A stretch of 8,876 nucleotides of DNA from CAZLLV01 sp964560325. Its GTDB lineage: Bacteria; Acidobacteriota; Thermoanaerobaculia; Multivoradales; DATKCC01. Where the stretch lies: the NCBI GenBank assembly GCA_964560325.1, contig CAZLLV010000218.1, forward strand, positions 1 through 8,876, given 5' to 3'. Positions 1 to 7,700 of the stretch are shown here, one piece after another. The notes beneath the pieces were generated by a model, which did not search any database, was not told where the DNA came from, and saw only the letters and a program-made list of their open reading frames with translations. The position numbers and the translations under genes are program-made. The number at the start of each line of letters is the position of its first letter. Position 1 is the first letter of the stretch.

Positions 1-1
1 C

Positions 2-1339
2 CTGGAGCGCTCGCCGGCGGCGGTGATCGCCCTCCTGGCGGTCCTGGAGGCGGCCGCGGTCCACGTGCCGATCGACCCCGACCAGCCGGTGGAGCGCCTC
101 CGAACGCTGCTGGAGCGGGCGGTGCCGGCCGCGACCCTGACCCGGCAAGGGCTCGCGTCCGTGGCGGACGGTCTGGGCGGCCGGATCGTCGCCCTCGATC
201 AGCTCGCGCCCGCCGACGTCGAACCGGCGGCCGGAGTGCCGCAGCGCACCGCGCCTCTGCCGGACGAGCTCGCCTACGTGGTCCACACCTCCGGCTCCAC
301 CGGCCGGCCGAAGGGGGTCTCGACCACCCACGGAGGCGCGGCCGGCTACCTGCGGAACCTGCGGGAGACGACCGGCCTCGGGCCGGAGGACGTCAGCCTC
401 CAGGTCGTCGACCTCGCCCTCGACGCCTCGATCCGCGACCTCCTGGGCCCCCTGGGAGCCGGCGCCCGGACGGTGCTGAGCGCGCCGGGCGAGCGCCGCG
501 ACCCGGACGCGCTCCTCCGGCGGATGGAGCGGAGCCGGGTAACCGTGGTGCCGAGCCTGGTGCCGACGCTCTTCAAGGCGCTGCTCGACACGGCGGAGGC
601 CGGGCGCCGGATCCTGCCGCTCCCCCGGCTCCTGCTGGTGAGCGGCGAGCCCCTGCCGGTCGCCGACCGGCGGCGCGCAGCGGACCTGCTGCCGGCGGCC
701 GCGGTGGTCAACCAGTACGGCCCCACCGAGACCACGATGACCGCCACCGCCCGCTGGCTCGAGCCCGACGCCGCTTCGACGTGGGCGATGGCGCCGGTGG
801 GTGGGCCGATCCGCAACCACCGACTCTTCCTCTTCGACCGAACCCTCCGGCCGGTGCCCCTGGGCGTGACCGGGGAGGTGGCGATCGCCGGGGCGGGAGT
901 GGCTCGCGGCTATCACGGAGAGCCCCGGCGCACCGCCGAGGCGTTCGTGCCGAGCCCGGTACCCGCGTCTCCCGGCGAGCGGCTCTACCGCACCGGCGAC
1001 CTGGGCCGGCGCACGCCGGACGGCGACCTGCGGCTGGTGGGGCGGATCGACCACCAGATCAAGCTGCGGGGCTTCCGGATCGAGCCGGGCGAGGTGGAGG
1101 CAGCGATCGAAGACCTCCCCGGCGTTCTGGCGGCCGGCGTCGTGGCCCGGGAGCTGCGGCCTGGCGACCGCCGGTTGGTGAGCTTCGTGGTGAGCTCCGG
1201 CGAGGACGGCCCGTCGGCCGGTGACGTCCGCCGACACGTCGCCTCCCGGCTCCCCGAGTACATGGTGCCCTCGGTGGTGGTCTTCGCCGGCGAGCTACCG
1301 CTGACCGCCGGCGGCAAGGTCGATCGGGCCGGTCTTCCG
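2..1339 (+). other. Adenylation domain of module 1 (N-terminus missing), unassigned substrate
   Basis: Motif A1 is upstream of the window; A2 to A10 are present. The lysine of A10, the aspartate of YRTGD and the A8 hinge are intact, so the domain looks active. Reading pocket positions against the PheA framework gives D141, A142, R145, S185, L212, S214, Q238, M246, T247 and K439 (residues counted from base 2). The 278-equivalent (S185) is uncertain because this stretch seems one residue longer than in PheA or in the serine domain of the next gene. Asp235 is kept, as expected for an alpha-amino acid substrate. Arg at position 239 and Gln before YGPTE are unusual. I know of no matching code. Confidence 0.9.
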
Positions 1340-1726
1340 ACGCCCGATCCGGAGGGTGTCGCCGACGCCCGGCCGGTGCCGCCGAGCGGGCCGGTGGAGG
1401 AGGTCCTGGCCGGCGTCTGGGCCGAGGTTCTGGGGGTCGCGGCGGTGGGCGTCGAGAGCGATTTCTTCGACCTGGGCGGTCACTCTCTCCTCGCGATGCA
1501 GGCGCTCCACCGGATGCGGGAGATCTTCCAGGTCGAGATGTCGGTCCGGCGGTTCTTCACCGCGCCGACAGTGGCCGCGGTCGCCCGGTGTCTGGAAACG
1601 GAGGAAGGGGCGCCGGGGCGGACCGGGCGGCTGGCGGAGAACTATCTGCGTGTCCAGGCGATGGACCCGGAGGAAGTGGCCCGGCTGCTGGGCGAGCGGC
1701 GCGCGCCGTCGGGAGGGGCCTCGTGA
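2..1726 (+). CDS. NRPS, 3' portion: adenylation domain plus carrier protein (5' end outside the window)
   Basis: C-terminal 574 residues of an NRPS subunit; the frame is open from base 2, so the true start lies upstream. The GTG at 23 is inside A-domain motif A2 and is not a start. The A domain activates an amino acid as its adenylate and loads it on the following PCP. Visible A motifs in order: A2 LEAAAVHVPID, A3 YVVHTSGSTGRPKG (residues 92-105 counting from base 2), A4 LDAS, A5 NQYGPTE, A6 GEVAIAGAGVARGY, A7 YRTGDL, A8 GRIDHQIKLRG, A9 LPEYMVP, A10 GGKVDR with the catalytic lysine at 439. The PCP follows with DFFDLGGHSLLAM, whose Ser495 should carry the phosphopantetheine arm. Tentative pocket code is D-A-R-S-L-S-Q-M-T-K; substrate unassigned. 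No epimerase or thioesterase follows the PCP. The protein ends in a helical, docking-like tail (MDPEEVARLLGER), so it hands its chain to the next protein. The stop overlaps the next start. Confidence 0.96.
   Translation: MERSPAAVIALLAVLEAAAVHVPIDPDQPVERLRTLLERAVPAATLTRQGLASVADGLGGRIVALDQLAPADVEPAAGVPQRTAPLPDELAYVVHTSGSTGRPKGVSTTHGGAAGYLRNLRETTGLGPEDVSLQVVDLALDASIRDLLGPLGAGARTVLSAPGERRDPDALLRRMERSRVTVVPSLVPTLFKALLDTAEAGRRILPLPRLLLVSGEPLPVADRRRAADLLPAAAVVNQYGPTETTMTATARWLEPDAASTWAMAPVGGPIRNHRLFLFDRTLRPVPLGVTGEVAIAGAGVARGYHGEPRRTAEAFVPSPVPASPGERLYRTGDLGRRTPDGDLRLVGRIDHQIKLRGFRIEPGEVEAAIEDLPGVLAAGVVARELRPGDRRLVSFVVSSGEDGPSAGDVRRHVASRLPEYMVPSVVVFAGELPLTAGGKVDRAGLPTPDPEGVADARPVPPSGPVEEVLAGVWAEVLGVAAVGVESDFFDLGGHSLLAMQALHRMREIFQVEMSVRRFFTAPTVAAVARCLETEEGAPGRTGRLAENYLRVQAMDPEEVARLLGERRAPSGGAS
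1391..1600 (+). other. Peptidyl carrier protein domain of module 1
   Basis: The motif DFFDLGGHSLLAM holds the serine (codon at 1484) that receives 4'-phosphopantetheine. GGHSL is the usual form for a PCP that donates to a normal downstream C domain. That fits, because the next protein opens with an ordinary C domain. Confidence 0.95.
1711..1718 (+). promoter_or_regulatory. Ribosome binding site for the two-module NRPS gene
   Basis: GGGAGGGG, containing GGAGG, lies a few bases before the GTG at 1723. This is good Shine-Dalgarno spacing and decides the start. The frame is open further upstream to 1588, but that stretch overlaps the carrier domain of the preceding gene and has no domain content. 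GTG overlaps the previous TGA as GTGA, pointing to translational coupling. Confidence 0.75.
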
Positions 1727-4700
1727 GCGGTGGTTCCACGGCCGGTGCCGCCGGCCTGACTGTCGACCGCCTGGAGCTCCTGCGGCTCCTGGCCGAGGAC
1801 GAAGGCGGCGGCCGGTCCGAGGCGATCCCACGCCGGGCGACCCCGGGTCGGGCGCCGCTCTCCCACGCCCAGGAGCGGCTCTGGTTCCTCGCCCAGCTCG
1901 ACCCGGCGAACGCGGCCTACAACCTGCCGATGGCGCTGCGCCTGGAGGGCGAGCTCGAACCGGCCGCGCTGGCCGCGGCGCTCCGGGGCGTGGTGGAGCG
2001 CCACGAGATCCTGCGCACGGTCTTCCGTCTGGAAGAGGGCGAGTCGGTCCAGGTGGTGGCGCAGGAGTCCGAGGTGGCGCCGGCGGTGGTCGACCTGTCC
2101 GCGCTCGCCGGCGACCGGCGGGAGGCGGAGGCTCTGCGCCTTGCGGTCCGGGAGGCCCGCCGTCCCTTCGACCTCGAGCGCGGCCCCCTGCTGCGTTTCA
2201 CCCTGGTACGCCTGGCGGAAGGCCGCCACGCCGTGCTGGTGAACCTCCACCACGTCGTCTCCGACGGCTGGTCGAACGGCCTTCTGGTGCGGGAGATGGC
2301 GGAGCTGTACGCGGCTCGCCGGGAAAGCCGCGAGCCCCGCCTGCCCGAGTTGCCGGTGCAGTACGGCGACTACGCCGCCTGGCAGCGGGAGCGGACCGCC
2401 ACCGGCGCGCTGGACCGGGAGCTCGACCATTGGCGCGAGCGGCTCGTCGGGATCGAGCCGCTGGAGCTCTCCACCGACCGGCCCCGGCCGCCGACGAAGA
2501 CGTACGCCGGCTCGGCGGTACGCTTTCGGATCGACGGCCGCCGGGCCGCCGCCGCCGTCCGCCTGGCCCGGGAAGAGGGCGCGAGCCTGTTCATGGCCGG
2601 CCTGGCGGTCTTCGCCGCGCTCCTCGCCCGGTACTCCGGCCAGGACGATCTGGCGATCGGCGCCCCGGCCACCCACCGGAGCCGGCGCGAGACCGAGGGG
2701 CTGATCGGTCTGTTCGTCAATACCCTGGTGCTGCGCTGCGGGCTGGACGGCGACCCGTCGTTCCGGCGTCTCCTGGGGCGGGTGCGGGAGACCACTCTGG
2801 ACGCCTACGCCCACCAGGAGGTCCCCTTCGAGCGGCTGGTCGACGAGCTGGACCCGGTGCGTGACCTGACCCGCTCGCCCCTCTTCCAGGCCCTCTTCGC
2901 CCTCCAGAACCTGCCGGTGCGCCCCCGCGGTCTGCCCGGTGGGCTCCGGATGGAGGGTCTGGGCCTCGACCGCCAGGCCGCCAAGTTCGACCTCAGCCTC
3001 TACCTGACCGAGACCGGTGGCGGGATCGACGGCACCCTGGAGTACAACACCGACCTGTTCGACCGGACCACCGCCCTGCGGCTCGCCCGGAGCTACCGCT
3101 GCCTCCTCGGCCGGGTGCTGGACGATCCCGACACCCCCCTCGCCAGGCTCCTGATCCAGTCGCCGGAGGAGATCCACCAAGCCGTCCGCGAGTGGAACGA
3201 CACCGATGTCCGGCGCCGGCGGGGACGCCTCCACGACCCGATCGTCGCCGTCGCCGGCGAGCGTCCCGACGCGGTTGCGGTGGAGGACGGCGACCGTGCG
3301 CTCAGCTACGGCGAGCTGCTCCGCCGGGCCCGGCTCCTGGCCGGTACCCTCCGGTCCCACGGCGCCGGCCCGGAGGTCCGGGTCGGCATCTTCGCCGAGC
3401 GGTCGTTGGAGATGGTGGTCGCTCTGCTGGCGGTCGAGGTGGCGGGAGCGGCCTACCTGCCCCTCGACCCGGAACTTCCCGAGCGCCGCCTGCGGAGCGT
3501 GATGGAGGACGCCCGGCCCCGGCTGTTGGTGCGAGCCGGGACCGAGGCCGAGCCGCCCCTCGACTGGAACGGAGCGCCGCCCTGGATCGATCCGTCGTCA
3601 GAGTCCGGTGAGGCGGAGGGGCCCGTGCCCGCCGGCCCGGCGATCGACCCCGGTGGCGACGGCGCGGCCTACGTCATCTACACCTCCGGATCGACCGGTC
3701 GGCCCAAGGGGGTCGTCAACTCCCATCGCGGGATCGACAACCGCCTCGACTGGATGGGCCGCGCCTACGGCTTCGGCCCCGGGGACCGAACCCTGCAGAA
3801 GACCCCCTTCGGTTTCGACGTCTCCGTTTGGGAGCTCTTTCTTCCCCTGCGCACCGGTGGTTGCCTGGTGATGGCCCGGCCGGGCGGCCACCGGGACCAC
3901 AGCTATCTGGCCCGCACGCTCGTCGAGCGCCGGGTGACGGTACTCCACTTCGTTCCCTCCATGCTCGAGGCGTTCCTGCGGGGCGGCGAAGAGGCACGGG
4001 CCCTGGCTTCGCCCCGGCTGGTGGTTTCGAGCGGTGAGGCCCTGACGCCCGATCTGGTGGCACGCACCCTGGCCCTGGCGTCGGCCGGGCTGGAGAACCT
4101 CTACGGCCCCACCGAGGCGGCGGTCGACGTGACCGCCCGCCACTGCGGACCCCGGACCGGCCGCCGACCGGTGCCGATCGGTCGTCCGATCGAGAACCTC
4201 CGGATCCATCTGGTCGATCGGACCTGCCGCCCGACCCCCCTGGGTGCCGGCGGCGAGCTTTGCATCGCCGGCGCCGGACTGGCCCGGGGTTACCACGGCC
4301 GGCCCGGCCGAACCGGCGAGGCGTTCGTGCCCGATCCTTTCGCCACCGATCCCGGCGGGCGGATCTACCGGACCGGCGACCTGGCCCGCTTCCGGGCCGA
4401 CGGCGAGCTCGAATTTCGCGGCCGGCGCGACCACCAGGTGAAGGTACGCGGCCACCGGGTGGAATTGGAGGAGATCGAGCGCACCCTGGCCGCCCACCCC
4501 GGGGTGGCGGAGTGCGTGGCCGGCCTCCGGAGCGCCGGCACCGGTGAGGCGCGGATCGTGGCCTGGCTGGTGCCGGCGAACGGCGAGGCGCCGGCGGTGG
4601 AGGAGCTGCGGGCGTTCGCCCGCGAGCGGATCCCGGAGTACGCGGTGCCCGCCGCCTTCGTCTCGTTGGTCGCCCTGCCCCTGACGGCGAGCGGTAAGGC

Positions 4701-7700
4701 CGACCGGAGGGCCCTGCCCGATCCCGACGGCCTGCGTCCCGACCTTGAGGCCCTCTACGAGCCGCCGGCTACCGAGACCGAGGAGGTCCTGGCGCGAATC
4801 TGGAGCGTGGTCTTGGGGGTCTCGCCGGTGGGCGTGCGCGACGACTTCTTCGCCCTCGGGGGCGACTCGATCCTGAGCCTGCGGGTCCTGGGCATGGCTC
4901 GCGACCGGGGCTTCGCCGTCGATCTGGAGCGGATGTTCCGCCACCGCACCGTTCGGGAGCTGGCCGCGGCGATCGACTCCGGGGTCGCAGAAGCGGAAGG
5001 CGCCGAGGCCGCCGGATCGGTGGCGCCGTTCGAGCTGGTGCCGGAGGCTGACCGGGAGCGGCTCCCCGGCGGCCTCGACGACGCCTACCCGATGACCAGA
5101 CTGCAGCTCGGGATGCTCTACACCATGGAGTTGATGCCGGATCACCCGCTGTTCCACAACGTCAACAGCTTCGAGCTACGGGTCCCCTACGACCGGGAGA
5201 AGCTCGACCGGGCGGTGGCGGCAGCGGTCGCTCGGCACCCGATCCTGCGCACCTCTTTCCACGTCACCGGCTTCAGCGAGCCCCTCCAGCTCGTCCACGG
5301 ATCGGCCGAGCTGCCGGTGCCGACGACCGACCTGCGCGGCCGGACACCCGAGGCACAGGAGCGGGCTCTCGAGCGCTACTTCGACGCCCAGGAGACCGAG
5401 CCGTTCGCGCTCGACCGGCCGCCCCTCCTCCGGTTCCACGTCCACCGCCTGACCGACGACTCCTTTCGTTTCACCCTCACCGAGGCCCACGCAATAGGTG
5501 ACGGCTGGAGCCTGCACGCCAATCTGGCGGAGATCTTCGAGACCTACGTGGCGCTCCTGGCCGGAGAGGAGCCGCCCGCCCGTCCGCTCCTCCGAAGCGC
5601 CTTCCGGGACTACGTGGCCCTGGAGCGCCGGGCGATCTCCAGCGACGAGATCCGCGGCTTCTGGCGCGAGCGTCTGGCGGGCTACGAGCCGGAGCCGATT
5701 CCGTCCTGGCCGCGGTCGGCGGCTCCCGGGGCGCGGCGGATCGAGAAGATCCGCCTGCCGGTGCCAGTCGCTCTGGCAGAGGAGCTGGAATCCACGGCCC
5801 GGCGGGCGGCGGTGCCGGTCAAGAGCCTCCTCCTGTCGGTCCACCTCAAGGTGATCGGGGCGATCACCGGACAGGACGACGTGGTCACCGGCGTGCTGAG
5901 CAACGGCCGGCCCGAGACCGCCGGCGGCGACGACGTGCGGGGCTTGTTCCTCAACGTCCTCCCCCTGCGGTTCGAGCTGGGCCGCGGCTCCTGGCTCGAC
6001 CTGGCGCGGCGGGTCTTCGCCGCCGAGCGCGAGCTCCTGCCCCGGCGCCGGTTCCCCCTGGCCGAGATTCAGAAGGACTTCGGCCGCACCCGGCTCCTCG
6101 AGACCGAGTTCAACTACATCCACTTCCACGTGGTGGAGGACCTCCTGCGGGGCGGCGAGGTGGAGGTGACGGCGCGGGGCGGGCGCTTCGAGCAGACCGA
6201 CATGACGCTGACCACCACCTTCGGCCGCTCGCCGGTGACCCGGGATCTCTTCCTTGGCATGCGCTACGACACCTCGCGCTTCGACCAGGGGCGGGCACGG
6301 GCGATCGCCACCGCCTACCTGGAGCTCCTCCGGCGAATGGCGGGCGACCCCGAGGGGGGGCACCGGAGCCACTCTCCGCTGCCGCCAGGTGCCCGACACC
6401 GGCTGGCGGTGGAGCTCGGCGACCGGGGTGCGGCGAGCCCGGAGACGCTGGTCCACGTCCGAGCCGAGGCGGTCGCCGCGGAGCGCCCCGACGCCGTGGC
6501 CCTGGTTTGCGGAAGGCGGGCGATCACCGCCGGCGCGATGATCCGAGCCGCCCGGCGCCTGGCAGCTCGCCTGATCGCCTGCGGAGTGGTACCGGGGAGC
6601 CGGGTGGGGATCTCCTTCGCCGGGTTGGGCCCCGAGCAGCTCGTCGCGCGCCTCGCCGTGATGTACGCCGGTGCCGCCTTCTGCACTCTCGATCCGTCCG
6701 AGCCGCCCGCCCGCCTGGCGGCCCTCGTCGAGGAGGCGCGGCCGGTCCTGCTGTTGGCGGGGGACGAGGCCGCCGGAGCGCTGCCGGAGCCCGGGGAGAG
6801 CGGGGTGGAGCGCCTCGTGGTGGACACCGGCGAAATCCTGGACGCGAGAGGAGCCGAAGACGAGACCGGGCGCCTCCCCGACGTCGCCCCCGCATCGCCG
6901 GCCTACCTGGCCTTCACCTCCGGCTCCACCGGCCGTCCGAAGGCGGTGGTCGCGACCCACCGGAGCGTGGCCGGGTACCTCCTGGCCCTGGTCGCCGAGC
7001 TGCGGATCGGACCGGACGACACGGTGGCCCAGGTGGCGGCGCCGGTCTTCGACGCTTCGGTGCGTGACACCTTCGGCCCGTTCCTGGCCGGCGCCCGGGT
7101 GGTCCTCGCCGATCCCGGCGACGGCGGCTCTCCGGAGGCCCTGGTGGATCGGGTCGTGCGGGTGCGGGCGACGGCGATCCTCAGCCTGGTGCCGAGCCTG
7201 CTCCGGGAGCTCCCGGAGCCCGCGGAGCGCCCCGTCCTGCGCCTGGTGGCGACCTCCGGCGAGCCCCTCTCGGGCGCCGACGTAGCCGCCTGCCGGCGCC
7301 GCTTCGGGGCCTCGGTCGAGGTGGTGAACCAGTACGGACCGACCGAGGCCACCATGACCTCCACCCTCCACCGGGTACCAGCCGGGAGCGCTCCCGGAGG
7401 TCCGGTACCGGTCGGCCGGCCGATGCCCGGCGTGCGGGTCCACGTCCTCGACCGCGACCTCCACCCGGTGCTGCCGGGTACCTACGGCGAGATTCACGTG
7501 GGCGGCCCCGGCCTCGGCCCCGGATATCTGGGCGGGCCGGCGCGGACCGCCGACCGCTTCCGTCCCGACCCCGGTAGCGGCCGGGCCGGGGAGCGCCTCT
7601 ACCGGACCGGTGACCGGGGACGCTACCTGCCGGACGGCACGCTGGAGTTCGCCGGGCGCCTCGACCGCCAGGTCAAGCTGCGCGGCGTGCGGGTCGAGCC

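Noticed and set aside
23..25. GTG as the start of the first gene
   Set aside because: It lies inside A-domain motif A2 and the frame is open back to base 2, so the gene continues upstream.
284..313. DNA repeat: the stretch coding HTSGSTGRPK nearly matches 6913-6942
   Set aside because: It is the conserved ATP-binding motif A3 of paralogous adenylation domains; the similarity is explained by protein constraint.
1588..1722. Earlier in-frame start for the two-module NRPS gene
   Set aside because: It would overlap the carrier domain and tail of the preceding gene by about 140 bases and adds Gly/Ala-rich sequence with no domain content. The GTG at 1723 has a ribosome site and an overlapping stop.
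5077..6348. Epimerisation or heterocyclisation domain
   Set aside because: It is followed by an A domain and keeps HxxxDG in C-domain context. No DxxxxD cyclisation motif is present, and the HHxxxxxGD signature of dual epimerase/condensation domains is not seen.
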